Positions 54,750 to 63,248 of a DNA stretch of 64,000 nt are shown here, piece after piece. This DNA is from Prevotella sp. UBA6994. GTDB taxonomy: Bacteria; Bacteroidota; Bacteroidia; Bacteroidales; Bacteroidaceae. The DNA lies in NCBI GenBank assembly GCA_002449845.1, contig DJXW01000042.1, positions 172,006-236,005 on the forward strand. Direction: 5' to 3'. Every line of letters begins with the position of its first letter. Position 1 is the first letter of the stretch. Position numbers and translations under genes: made by a program. The notes beneath the pieces are model-generated. The model did not search any database and had not been told where the DNA came from. It saw nothing but the letters and a program-made list of their open reading frames with translations.

Positions 54750-55943
54750 ATGAGTTTGTCTGTAAAAAGAACTGGCGATGTGGTGACCATCTACTATGGG
54801 GGAAGGTTAGACTCCGTGGCTACACCGATTGTGCAAGAAGACTTGCATGAGTTGCTTGCCAAAGAGGGAGACATAGAAGAATTGGTGTGGGATGCGAGCG
54901 AAATGACTTATCTTTCAAGTGTGGGGCTTCGCATGTTGTTAAGTATGAAGAAACAATATCCCAGTTTCCATATTGTCGAGGCAGGAACAGATGTTTACAA
55001 TGTCTTGGAGATGACAGCCTTTACGCAAATCATTCCTACGGAGCGATTACTGCGTAGGTTGAGCATTGATGGATGCGAGATTGTAGGTAGAGGAGGAGTA
55101 GGGACAGTCTATCGGTTGTCAGACGATACGATTATCAAGGTGTTTCGCAAAGACGTAACGATGGACGTATTGTACACCGAAATGAACATGGCGAAAGAGT
55201 CGTTCTTATTGGGAATGCCCACAGCCATTACTTTCGACGTGGTTCGTGTGGGAGAGCAATATGGACTGGTGTATGAGTTGCTAAAGGCAAGGACGTTGAG
55301 TGACTGCATCAAGCAAAATCCAGACCGTATCGACGAATATGCCCGTCTTTATGCTAATCTCTTCAAGCAAATACATGCCATAGAAGTAGGTAATGATAGA
55401 ATCATCAGAAGTGCATACGAGAATGAGAGAGAGCAGTTGGAACACATTCGCCGTTATTTCGATGACGAATCGGTGGGTTTGTTGATACATATCCTAAAGT
55501 CTATTCCCAAGGGCAACCGGTTGTTGCATGGCGACTTGCAGACAAAAAACGCCATGTTGCAAGATGGTGAGTTGATGCTGATAGACATGGGCGAAGTGGG
55601 GTACGGACATCCGTTGCAAGACCTGGCACATGCCTATTCGTCATTGATGTCTTTCATTGGCAACTATGAATTGGTTATCGGATTTCCGCGAGAATATGGC
55701 AAATTGATTTGGGATGTTGTCATGAATGTATATTTCGAGGGAGAAAGTGTAGAAACCATTGCCCATAGAAGGGAACAAATCAAGGTAGCTTCGCTGGTGC
55801 GCAATTTCGGATGGCTTTCTTTATCAGATTCTTTCCCTCCAGAGGTCATTAGGATTTGTCAGGAACAGTTTGAGAAAAGGGTGAGAGGCCAGAAAGAATA
55901 TATATATAAGGTGTGTGAAACTTTTGCAGATTGGCAGATATAA
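54750..55943 (+). CDS. STAS domain fused to an aminoglycoside-phosphotransferase-like kinase
   Basis: The product is 397 residues from ATG 54750; an upstream start at 54717 falls on the -7 box (TATCTTTG, 54712-54719) and is rejected. The STAS domain (about 1-98) is of the anti-sigma-factor antagonist type, with YLSSVGLRMLL carrying the usual phospho-Ser site (Ser56/57). A kinase-like domain (about 108-350) has a Gly-rich loop GRGGVGTVYRL, Lys in TIIKVF, the catalytic HGDLQTKNAML and metal-binding LIDMGEVGYG. The kinase part resembles APH/choline-kinase folds. One polypeptide combining an antagonist with a kinase is unusual. It is a single-gene unit. Confidence 0.8.
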   Translation: MSLSVKRTGDVVTIYYGGRLDSVATPIVQEDLHELLAKEGDIEELVWDASEMTYLSSVGLRMLLSMKKQYPSFHIVEAGTDVYNVLEMTAFTQIIPTERLLRRLSIDGCEIVGRGGVGTVYRLSDDTIIKVFRKDVTMDVLYTEMNMAKESFLLGMPTAITFDVVRVGEQYGLVYELLKARTLSDCIKQNPDRIDEYARLYANLFKQIHAIEVGNDRIIRSAYENEREQLEHIRRYFDDESVGLLIHILKSIPKGNRLLHGDLQTKNAMLQDGELMLIDMGEVGYGHPLQDLAHAYSSLMSFIGNYELVIGFPREYGKLIWDVVMNVYFEGESVETIAHRREQIKVASLVRNFGWLSLSDSFPPEVIRICQEQFEKRVRGQKEYIYKVCETFADWQI

Positions 55944-56051
55944 TCCACTTTAAGCAGGATAATCGCAATTAAATAATCTTAAAACAGTTAAAAAATCTCA
56001 ATTTGAAAATATTTGATGGTGTATGTTTTTCAATACGCGATGAAAAATGTG

Positions 56052-56212
56052 TACCTTTGCAGTCCGATTATTATTGGGGGATACGCTTAGAGTCCCCAGT
56101 ACAGGAGTGTTAATAGCTGTGTCTTTGGCCGGGCATGGTGGTTAGTGAATCGCTTGTACAACGTGATAAAAAGGAAAAAAACGTTTTTTAGTAGTAAAAT
56201 TTAAAATTTAAA
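56052..56212 (+). promoter_or_regulatory. Promoter and leader of the rplM-rpsI operon
   Basis: TACCTTTG at 56052-56059 is the -7 box. The leader of about 145 nt has a GGGGGA/TCCCC hairpin (56076-56096) and a GTAC pair that could close a larger fold. Ribosomal operons often carry autoregulatory leaders; the class is not recognised. Confidence 0.5.
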
Positions 56213-56674
56213 ATGGACACTTTAAGTTTCAAGACTATTTCCATCAACAAGGCAACAGCCCAGAAGGAATGGGTGGTAATCGACGCTACAGACCAAGTAG
56301 TGGGTCGTCTTTGTTCAAAGGTTGCTAAGTTGCTTCGTGGAAAGTACAAACCTTCATTCACGCCGCACGTAGATTGTGGCGACAACGTAATCATTATCAA
56401 TGCCGCAAAAGTGGTATTCACAGGTAAGAAAGAGACCGACAAGCTCTACACACGTTACACGGGTTATCCAGGTGGTCAGCGTTTCAACACTCCTGCTCAG
56501 CTTCGCACTCGCAAGGATGGCGCAGACAAGATTATCCGTCATGCCGTGAAGGGTATGTTGCCAAAAGGTATTCTCGGTCGTAGCTTGATGAACAACCTTT
56601 ATATCTATGATGGTACAGAGCACAACCATGAGGCTCAGAAGCCCAAGGCTATCAACATTAATGAGTACAAGTAG
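56213..56674 (+). CDS. rplM: 50S ribosomal protein L13
   Basis: This 153-residue protein has the L13 start (KTISINKATAQKEWVVIDAT), DQVVGRLCSKVAKLLRGKYK and the conserved GMLPKGILGRSLM. Length is normal for the group. It heads the L13-S9 pair found throughout bacteria. Confidence 0.97.
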   Translation: MDTLSFKTISINKATAQKEWVVIDATDQVVGRLCSKVAKLLRGKYKPSFTPHVDCGDNVIIINAAKVVFTGKKETDKLYTRYTGYPGGQRFNTPAQLRTRKDGADKIIRHAVKGMLPKGILGRSLMNNLYIYDGTEHNHEAQKPKAININEYK

Positions 56675-56703
56675 GATTGATAATAAAGAAAAGTAATTAA
56701 GAT

Positions 56704-57090
56704 ATGGAACAAATTAATGCAATTGGTCGCCGCAAGAGCTCAGTAGCTCGTGTATATCTTTCAGAAGGTACAGGTAAGATTACGATCAACAAGAGAGAGC
56801 TGGAAAATTATTTCCCCTCTGCTATTCTGCAGTATGTGATAAAGCAGCCACTCGCTCTTCTCGGCGCAGAAGGTAAGTATGATATTAAGGTAAACCTCTA
56901 TGGTGGCGGTTTCACTGGTCAAAGTCAGGCATTGCGTCTTGCTATCGCTCGCGCACTCGTGAAGTTGAATGCAGAGGATAAGAAGACATTGAAGGACGAA
57001 GGCTTCCTCACACGCGACTCTCGTGCTGTTGAGCGTAAGAAACCAGGACAGCCCAAGGCTCGTCGTCGCTTCCAGTTCAGTAAGCGTTAA
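56704..57090 (+). CDS. rpsI: 30S ribosomal protein S9
   Basis: This 128-residue protein starts INAIGRRKSSVARVYL and ends KKPGQPKARRRFQFSKR, the basic tail that reaches the ribosomal P site. GGGFTGQSQALRLAIARAL is conserved in the family. It follows rplM by 29 bp. Confidence 0.97.
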   Translation: MEQINAIGRRKSSVARVYLSEGTGKITINKRELENYFPSAILQYVIKQPLALLGAEGKYDIKVNLYGGGFTGQSQALRLAIARALVKLNAEDKKTLKDEGFLTRDSRAVERKKPGQPKARRRFQFSKR

Positions 57091-57308
57091 TTCATATTGG
57101 CTTGTCTGTGGGCAATCATGTGCATGAACTCTTTGCTCCAAGACGATGTCATGTTGAAAACTGAACGGTTTAGTATCTAAACTGGCGGGACTCTATAAGA
57201 TTACCCGATGGTTGATTCTAAAATCATTGTGAGTGAAAGACTTTAAGTTTTTAATGACTCACGCAGAATTAAAAAGAAAGTAAACAATTTAAAAAACAAG
57301 AAACAAAA
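57091..57308 (+). promoter_or_regulatory. Spacer and possible leader ahead of rpsB
   Basis: This 218-bp gap separates rpsI from rpsB. It has no gene and no clear TAnnTTTG box. Stretches such as TTTAGTATCTAAA can form small stems, so it may be a transcribed leader for S2 control. No defined class is recognised. Confidence 0.35.
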
Positions 57309-58145
57309 ATGTCAAGAACAAATTTTGATCAGTTGCTTGAGGCAGGTTGCCATTTCGGTCACCTTCGTCGCAAGTGGAATCCAGCAATGGCTCCTTACAT
57401 CTTCATGGAGCGCAATGGTATTCATATTATCGATTTGCACAAAACGGTAGCTAAGATTGACGAGGCTGCTGAGGCTTTGAAGCAAATTGCCAAGTCAGGA
57501 AAGAAAATCCTGTTCGTCTCTACTAAAAAACAGGCTAAGGATATCATAGCCGAGAAGGCCACATCAATAGGAATGCCTTACGTTACCGAGCGTTGGCCGG
57601 GCGGTATGCTCACCAACTTCCCAACGATTCGCAAGGCTGTGAAGAAAATGGCGAACATTGACAAACTGATGGCTGACGGTACATTTGCCAATCTCTCTAA
57701 GCGTGAGTTGCTGCAAATCACACGCCAACGTGCAAAGTTGGAAAAGAACCTCGGTTCTATCGCCGACTTGACTCGTCTGCCCAGCGCACTCTTCGTTGTT
57801 GACGTGCTGAAGGAGAACATTGCCGTTCGTGAGGCTAACCGTTTGGGTATTCCCGTATTTGCAATGGTAGATACCAACTCTGATCCTAACGACATCGACT
57901 TCGTGATTCCCGCAAACGATGACGCAAAAGACAGCATCGAGGTGGTGTTGAACGCTTGCTGCCAAGCTATCGCCGAAGGTCTGGAAGAGCGTAAGGCTGA
58001 GAAGGCTGACGAGAAGGCTGCTGCTGAACAAGCTGAAGAAGTAGCTGAGAAGCCACGTCGCACTCGTCGTGCTCGTAAGGAAGAGGCTCCAGCTGCTGCC
58101 AAGGAAGAGGCACCTGCTGCAACAGAAGCTCCTGAAGCAGAGTAA
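57309..58145 (+). CDS. rpsB: 30S ribosomal protein S2
   Basis: This 278-residue protein has the S2 signatures LLEAGCHFGHLRRKWNPAMA, the conserved TERWPGGMLTNFPTIRKAV and IPVFAMVDTNSDPNDIDFVI. The C-terminal 45 residues are an Ala/Glu/Lys-rich extension with TRRARKEE, common in Bacteroidota S2. It is followed by tsf, the usual partner. Confidence 0.97.
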   Translation: MSRTNFDQLLEAGCHFGHLRRKWNPAMAPYIFMERNGIHIIDLHKTVAKIDEAAEALKQIAKSGKKILFVSTKKQAKDIIAEKATSIGMPYVTERWPGGMLTNFPTIRKAVKKMANIDKLMADGTFANLSKRELLQITRQRAKLEKNLGSIADLTRLPSALFVVDVLKENIAVREANRLGIPVFAMVDTNSDPNDIDFVIPANDDAKDSIEVVLNACCQAIAEGLEERKAEKADEKAAAEQAEEVAEKPRRTRRARKEEAPAAAKEEAPAATEAPEAE

Positions 58146-58187
58146 TCAAATGAATTATTAACATTATCATAAAACGAAAGAAACATT

Positions 58188-59192
58188 ATGGCTTACAAAC
58201 CAAATATGGAAGATATCAAGAAGTTGCGTACCATGACCGGTGCAGGTTTGGCTGACGTAAAGAAGGCTCTCACCGAGGCTGAAGGCGACTTCGACAAAGC
58301 GAAGGAATTGCTTCGTGAGCGTGGATTGGCTATCGCTGCAAAGCGTTCTGATCGTGAAACATCTAATGGTTGCGTACTCGTGAAGAAGGTGAACGACTTT
58401 GCCGCAATGGTTGCTGTGAAGTGTGAGACCGACTTCGTTGCCAATGGTGCCGACTTCATTGCCATGACTCAGAGCATCCTCGATGCTGCCGTAGCTGCTA
58501 AGGCTAAGAGTCTTGACGAGGTGAAAGCCCTGAAGCTGGCTAATGGTGATGACGCTGCTTCTGCTGTTACACAGCGTTCTGGTATCACGGGCGAGAAGAT
58601 GGAAATCGATGGTTACAACTTCCTCGAAGGTGAGAATATCTCTATCTATGACCACATGGGTCGTCACACATTGGCTACCATGGTTCAACTCAATAAGGAT
58701 AATGAGGATATCGCTCATAAGTTGGCTATGCAAGTGGCTGCCATGAAGCCAGTGGCTCTCGATGCAGCAAGCGTAGATCCAGCAATCCTTGACGAGGAAT
58801 ACAAGACCGCCGTTGAGAAGACTAAGTTGGAGCAAGTACAGAAGGCCGTTGACGCTGCTTTGAGAAAGGCTGGCATCAATCCTAACCTCGTTGACAGCGA
58901 TGATCACATCGAGTCTAACATGGCTAAGGGATGGTTGACACAAGAGCAGGCTGATGAGGCTCGTCAGATCAAGGAGAAGGTGAGCATAGAGAAAGCTGCT
59001 AACTTACCTGCTCAAATGATTGAGAACATTGCCAAGGGTCGTGTACAGAAGTTCTTGAAAGAGAACTGTCTCGTTGACCAAGAGTTCCAATTCGGTGATG
59101 GCGATAAGGAAACCGTTTCACAATGGCTCGCTCGCCAAGACAAAGAGATGAAGATTGTTGCTTACAAGCGCTTCACACTCGTTGCTGAATAA
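58188..59192 (+). CDS. tsf: Elongation factor Ts
   Basis: This 334-residue nucleotide-exchange factor for EF-Tu has the UBA-like N-terminus (LRTMTGAGLADVKKALTEA), then VAVKCETDFVANGADF with the conserved TDF(V)A motif and MQVAAMKPVALDA. A further C-terminal region (about 250-334) makes it longer than E. coli EF-Ts. It lies 42 bp after rpsB and ends at a terminator. Confidence 0.96.
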   Translation: MAYKPNMEDIKKLRTMTGAGLADVKKALTEAEGDFDKAKELLRERGLAIAAKRSDRETSNGCVLVKKVNDFAAMVAVKCETDFVANGADFIAMTQSILDAAVAAKAKSLDEVKALKLANGDDAASAVTQRSGITGEKMEIDGYNFLEGENISIYDHMGRHTLATMVQLNKDNEDIAHKLAMQVAAMKPVALDAASVDPAILDEEYKTAVEKTKLEQVQKAVDAALRKAGINPNLVDSDDHIESNMAKGWLTQEQADEARQIKEKVSIEKAANLPAQMIENIAKGRVQKFLKENCLVDQEFQFGDGDKETVSQWLARQDKEMKIVAYKRFTLVAE

Positions 59193-59214
59193 TTCGCAAT
59201 TTATTTTATATAAG

Positions 59215-59249
59215 AAAGGGAACAATCCAAAGCGGTTGTTCCCTTTTTT
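59215..59249 (+). terminator. Terminator after tsf
   Basis: AAAGGGAACAA pairs with TTGTTCCCTTT over a short loop and is followed by a T run. Confidence 0.9.
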
Positions 59250-59279
59250 ATGTATTTGTTTAGAAATAATATAGATGTT

Positions 59280-59510
59280 GGCACAATGACGCTGAAAGCG
59301 TTACCGCTCCGTAACCGAGGGTACGAGCGTAGCGAGCACCCCCGGATAGTGATATGCATAACATCATCAGCACCCTAAAGGGGGTGCACCTGCTATCCAA
59401 ATGGCAACCCCGTCAGGGTCGAAACAATCACTGCCATTACCAACCGAGGGTACGAGTGTAACGAGTACCCTCGGTTATTGAGCGAAGACCGCGCTGCGGT
59501 CTCTTACAAC
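59280..59510. repeat. Hairpin repeats of the ACCGAGGGTAC type
   Basis: Two copies of AACCGAGGGTACGAG(C/T)GTA(G/A)CGAG begin at about 59312 and 59445. Each closes on itself through a CCCTCGG-type arm; the second is a nearly perfect palindrome. Other GC-rich stems (CACCCTAAAGGGGGTG) lie between. The 359-bp gap between tsf and the next gene shows no gene. Confidence 0.65.
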
Positions 59511-59551
59511 AAATATGTGCCATTTGCTATATTATTGCCATTTGTTTTGCG

Positions 59552-60328
59552 CTATTTCTTGATGATGGAGCGGAAGATGAACCAGATGTGCATGACTACG
59601 GTTTGGAAAAGACCGTAGTGACGACTCATCAGGCGAAACCGTTCTTTCAATGAGTCGCGATGGTTCTTGTCAGTCAGTCCTCCTTCCAAGTAGTTGACCA
59701 CCACTTGATGAACGTTATGTAGTGGTAATTGCATCTTTTCAGCCTCTTTCATGATGCGTATGCACCAATCCACGTCTGCCGAGAAACGGTATTGTAGGTC
59801 GTATGCTGTGTTCTTGGCAAGGTTTGTTCTGACGTAGAATGCCTGATGGCAAACCAACATACCCTGTTTGAATGAACGCCACGACAACTTTTCTGGTGGT
59901 GATAATCGGCGATGGCGCACGAAGTTGCCGTTCATGTCCACAATATCGGTATCACCATACAATACTGCGGGCAAAGACGCATCCTTTCCCAAGCTATCGA
60001 CGATTTGCCTCAAGGTGTTCTCCGTGGGAAAGGTATCGCCAGCATTGAGAAACAACAGATAATCGCCCGTAGCTTTGGCAATGCCTTTGTTCATGGCATC
60101 ATACAGTCCTTTGTCGGGTTCTGACACACATTCCACCGTGTGCCTGTTGCCGTATTCCTCGTTAAGATTCTTGTATTTCTCTATCTTTGTCAACGTGTCA
60201 TCTTTCGATTTCCCATCCAAGATGAGATGTTCTACGTAAGGATATGTCTGATGGAGAACGCTTGTGAAGGTGCGTTCACAGGTATCGGCAGCGTTGTATG
60301 TGCAGGTGATGATGGAAAATGTAATCAT
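59552..60328 (-). CDS. Glycosyltransferase family 2 (WcaA-like)
   Basis: This 258-residue GT2 enzyme starts ITFSIITCTYNAADTCERTF, has EHLILDGKSKDDT, SEPDKGLYDAMNKGI (a motif common to WcaA/colanic-type GT2) and YLLFLNAGDTF with the metal site. The C-terminal part (about 200-258) carries YLEGGLTDKN and an amphipathic end. It lies 9 bp after the GT4-type gene and so shares its transcript. The sugar specificity is unknown. Confidence 0.87.
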   Translation of the reverse strand: MITFSIITCTYNAADTCERTFTSVLHQTYPYVEHLILDGKSKDDTLTKIEKYKNLNEEYGNRHTVECVSEPDKGLYDAMNKGIAKATGDYLLFLNAGDTFPTENTLRQIVDSLGKDASLPAVLYGDTDIVDMNGNFVRHRRLSPPEKLSWRSFKQGMLVCHQAFYVRTNLAKNTAYDLQYRFSADVDWCIRIMKEAEKMQLPLHNVHQVVVNYLEGGLTDKNHRDSLKERFRLMSRHYGLFQTVVMHIWFIFRSIIKK

Positions 60329-60337
60329 GGTCTTGGC

Positions 60338-61600
60338 TTATACTTCCTTTCTTGATAATTGCTCATACAGTTTGATGTATTTTGAGGCAATGACATCGCC
60401 AGAATATCTACGTATCACCTCGCTTCGCAACGATGCTCTTTTCTCCTCGCTATGGTCTTGCGTGAATGCCCATTGCAATCCCTCTGCCAGACTCTCTGCC
60501 GACAAGCGTCGTGCAAGGTATCCGTTTTCTTGATGGCGGATGATGTCGGCTTGTCCGCTTCCGTCAAACGATACTGGCAAACAACCGCAAGCCTGTGCCT
60601 CAATGAGTGTTTGCCCGAATGTTTCATACTTTGATGAAGATACCAATGCGTCGGCGGCAGAATAGATTCCCGAAAGGGCTTGTTCGCTTTTCTGATACCC
60701 CATATATAAATAAGGTGTAGGCAACGTCTTCAAGATTCCTTCGTCCTTGATGCCGCCAAACAAGATGAGCAATATGTCTTCCCGTTTGAAGCCTTTCTGG
60801 GAGATGAGTATTCGCAGGGCTTCGCACAGGTAAGAGAATCCCTTGATAGGGTAGTCGATTCTTGCCGCACCAAACACGACGACATGTTTTTCCTTGATGG
60901 ATAGTTTCTTTCTCGCCTCTGCCTGAGGGATGAGGGTAAACTTGTCGCACGTCAATGTATTGGGAATGGTTTCTATGCGCTGTCCTTGTAGTAAGGCGCT
61001 CGCTTGGGCGTTTCTTGCCAACCAACTGCTGACGGCTACGTAGCAAATATGCTGACCGTCTAACATACGTTGCTTGCGATGGAAAACTCTTCGGGATAAG
61101 TCATTGCTCCACCTGAGTTTCAGAAACGGGCACTTTCCGCAAGAAGTGGTAAACCTGTTGCATTCGTGAGCATAGTGACAGATGGCAGTCAGTGGCCACA
61201 TGTCGTGCATCGTCCATACCACGGGCTTCCCCGATGACAGAATCTTTCGGATGTCTTTCAGCGAGAGCATTCCCTGGTTAATCCAATGCAGGTGTATGAT
61301 ATCAGCCTCTCTGAACTCCTGTGTCTTGGTAATGTCAATGCCCGTGTTGGCAATCGATACGGCGAAAAGATGGCGACGGCTCAATAGGTTGTTTACCCAA
61401 ATGACGATTCTTTCCCAGACGAAACGAAACTCATTGAGCACCCTGCTGCCCGTTTCGCTTACATAGAGAGCGTCAGTATTTTTTTCCATGACCATCATGC
61501 GCACCTTCACCCCATTTTTGATGAGCGCTTCGGTAAGTCGGTGGGCTGCCACGGCTGCGCCGCCCTTTTTATCGCTGGTATTTACTATAAGTACACGCAT
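60338..61600 (-). CDS. Glycosyltransferase family 4-type (GT-B)
   Basis: The product is 420 residues from ATG 61600. A 20-codon upstream extension contains the -7 box TATCTTTG (minus, 61628-61635) and is rejected. The start MRVLIVNTSDKKGGAAVAAH is the GT-B N-terminal loop, and the C-terminal domain has VVFGAARIDYPIKGFSYLCE and the donor site ALVSSSKYETFGQTLIEAQA with the conserved E-x7-E. It probably extends a surface glycan together with the following GT2. Confidence 0.9.
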   Translation of the reverse strand: MRVLIVNTSDKKGGAAVAAHRLTEALIKNGVKVRMMVMEKNTDALYVSETGSRVLNEFRFVWERIVIWVNNLLSRRHLFAVSIANTGIDITKTQEFREADIIHLHWINQGMLSLKDIRKILSSGKPVVWTMHDMWPLTAICHYAHECNRFTTSCGKCPFLKLRWSNDLSRRVFHRKQRMLDGQHICYVAVSSWLARNAQASALLQGQRIETIPNTLTCDKFTLIPQAEARKKLSIKEKHVVVFGAARIDYPIKGFSYLCEALRILISQKGFKREDILLILFGGIKDEGILKTLPTPYLYMGYQKSEQALSGIYSAADALVSSSKYETFGQTLIEAQACGCLPVSFDGSGQADIIRHQENGYLARRLSAESLAEGLQWAFTQDHSEEKRASLRSEVIRRYSGDVIASKYIKLYEQLSRKEV

Positions 61601-61772
61601 GTAAAGTGTGATTTTCTGTTGATGATACAAAGATAACCTAAATCCCCATAAAAAACGCATAAAATGGGTAAATATTCATTGTGTTCGGACACAAATACTT
61701 GATTTACATCAAGAACAAGATAAAAATTCAGAGAAAATGCATAAAAAAACTTGTGGGATGAAAAAATCGTCG

Positions 61773-61976
61773 TACCTTTGCATTGTCAAAAGGTTAATAG
61801 ATTGTTTAGGTTAGTAGTAATAGATTTAGGTTTTTAGTTATTAGGTTTAAGGTAGATTAAACGATTGTTTAACAGGTGACAATGGTGACCGTGAGGTTCC
61901 CATTTGTTTCGAAAGGATTTTTAGTTAAACATAGGTTACGTCGCAGTTCGCTGAGAATTGCGGCGTATTTTTTTGT
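61773..61976 (+). ncRNA. Orphan promoter-to-terminator unit, probable small RNA
   Basis: TACCTTTG at 61773-61780 gives a start near 61787. The following stretch has no open frame of note, has several small stems (TTAAACgattGTTTAA; ACAATGG...CCATTTGT), and ends in a strong terminator (CGTCGCAgTTC / GAAtTGCGGCG plus seven Ts, to about 61976). The next gene has its own promoter at 62051-62082, so this is not a leader. About 190 nt is in the range of 6S-type or regulatory RNAs, but no class is recognised. Confidence 0.65.
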
Positions 61977-62050
61977 TCTTTTTTCGCTCAGCATGAGCCA
62001 TCATACCTCCTGCCTCTTATTTTCTTGCTTCTAACTTTCTACTAAAATTC

Positions 62051-62082
62051 TTTGTGGTTTCATTATTTTTTTGTTAACTTTG
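62051..62082 (+). promoter_or_regulatory. Promoter of the two-small-gene unit
   Basis: TTTG (62051-62054) and TAACTTTG (62075-62082) are separated by 20 bp, a full match to the Bacteroidota pattern. The ATG is 27 bp downstream. Confidence 0.8.
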
Positions 62083-62108
62083 TGACCAGATCAACAACCA
62101 AGATAGAT

Positions 62109-62246
62109 ATGAATATGGCAGTGCATGACAATTTCAAACGCTACGAAAGCCCAGAGCAGTATGCAGAAGCTTTTCAGCAGATGATTGATGCTCGTGAAAG
62201 ATGGCGCGAACAGGTACGCGAGCAGGAGGCCAAGATAACACAATGA
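62109..62246 (+). CDS. 45-residue hypothetical protein
   Basis: MNMAVHDNFKRYESPEQYAE is followed by a charged helix ending EQVREQEAKITQ. ATG 62109 follows the promoter; a longer frame from 62052 would overlap it and is rejected. The stop overlaps the next start (ATGA), so the two are coupled. The small helical protein could be an antitoxin-like partner. The family is not recognised. Confidence 0.6.
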   Translation: MNMAVHDNFKRYESPEQYAEAFQQMIDARERWREQVREQEAKITQ

Positions 62247-62491
62247 AACTCTCGGCTTACATACTCAATCAGCGTTCACCCTACAAGTTAATTCAGTTGG
62301 GTGAACTTACCTTTCGTTTTGTGACCGATCAGCAAATTCGCTACACAGTTGGATTCTATAAAGACACTATTTTCATGGACGATGGTGCCTACCATTTCTT
62401 TATCGATAACAGCGAGAACGAACATGGCTTCTATGCCCCGAAGATTCTCGAAGTGGTGACGCCACAATTGTACGCACCGAGAGAAAAGTAA
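62243..62491 (+). CDS. 82-residue hypothetical protein (DUF6169-like?)
   Basis: MKLSAYILNQRSPYKLIQLG, then FRFVTDQQIRYTVGFYKDTI and a YHFFIDNSENEHGFY stretch give a small beta-rich fold. The pattern reminds me of DUF6169 but this is uncertain. It overlaps the upstream 45-residue gene by 4 bp. The pair has its own promoter and looks like a toxin-antitoxin-sized module; activity is unknown. Confidence 0.6.
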   Translation: MKLSAYILNQRSPYKLIQLGELTFRFVTDQQIRYTVGFYKDTIFMDDGAYHFFIDNSENEHGFYAPKILEVVTPQLYAPREK

Positions 62492-62623
62492 TTATCAAGG
62501 ATTTCGCATACTTGCAAAAGTTGAGTCATTGAATCATACCTCTTGCCTCTTACTTTCTTACTTCTAACTTTCTTTTCCTCTTATCCTCCAATAGATTTGA
62601 TTGAATAATCCATTATTTTCTTA

Positions 62624-62703
62624 AATCCGTGTCGAAGATTAAGTAAACTACGGCGTAGTTTTATAAAACTGTGACGTAGTTTTATTAATCCGTGACGCAG
62701 ATT
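62624..62703. repeat. Array of four 17-bp palindromes with exact 21-bp period (copy B, inverted)
   Basis: Units start at 62624, 62645, 62666 and 62687. The whole block is the reverse complement of copy A at 47911-47990, with differences concentrated at the centres of the two middle units, where the dyad pattern is largely kept. The gap from 62492 to 63023 otherwise holds a GCTTCTTACTT-type run and AT-rich sequence without a gene. Confidence 0.85.
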
Positions 62704-62952
62704 AAACTTTTTGAATAACTTTCTCTCATTTGATAAATTACTATCACTAATAATAAATCATGAGAAATCTACAAGAGAGAATTTAACTGAAGCAGAGAAA
62801 GAACTTTTAGCCTGTAATAGAAGTATAATGCTTTAATAGTACCAATAGATGAAACTGTAAAGAAGTACCTCGTACTGTTACCTTTTTTGTTAATTGTACT
62901 CAAATTCTAAAAATTTATCACGTTATCTTGCAGCTGTAACTTCATTTATTGT

Positions 62953-62960
62953 TATCTTTG
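62953..62960 (+). promoter_or_regulatory. -7 box ahead of the terminal gene pair
   Basis: TATCTTTG lies 63 bp before the ATG at 63024. No clear TTTG -33 element is present. Confidence 0.5.
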
Positions 62961-63023
62961 TATTCAAAACCTGATAATTCAAAACAAGAATAGTTAAAAC
63001 ATACGGCATTCTTACCTAACTCA

Positions 63024-63248
63024 ATGGCAAAAACAGCAAAAAACATACTGACTTTGAATCATGAGGAAGCGATGGACTTCTTCATGAAATCTGAGCAATA
63101 TCATGGATTTGAACTATCGGAATACTTTACGTTTGATGAAATTCTAAGTTTGTTTGTGAGAAGGTCGGAACCATTACCTATGAGCCCCCTACATCTGCTC
63201 ACCCCTCTCTTTGATGAGAAGTGTAATTTTTTAAACTTTGAATTATGA
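63024..63248 (+). CDS. 74-residue protein, possibly the N-terminal remnant of a reverse transcriptase
   Basis: The segment EEAMDFFMKSEQYHGFELSE and YFTFDEIL resembles the N-terminal motif of some bacterial reverse transcriptases (A..FF.K.ESY...LP.YF.F..LL), as I recall it. The remaining residues do not continue as an RT, and no RT continuation was seen in other frames. Its stop overlaps the next start (ATGA). It may be a small independent protein; the RT link is a weak inference. Confidence 0.45.
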   Translation: MAKTAKNILTLNHEEAMDFFMKSEQYHGFELSEYFTFDEILSLFVRRSEPLPMSPLHLLTPLFDEKCNFLNFEL

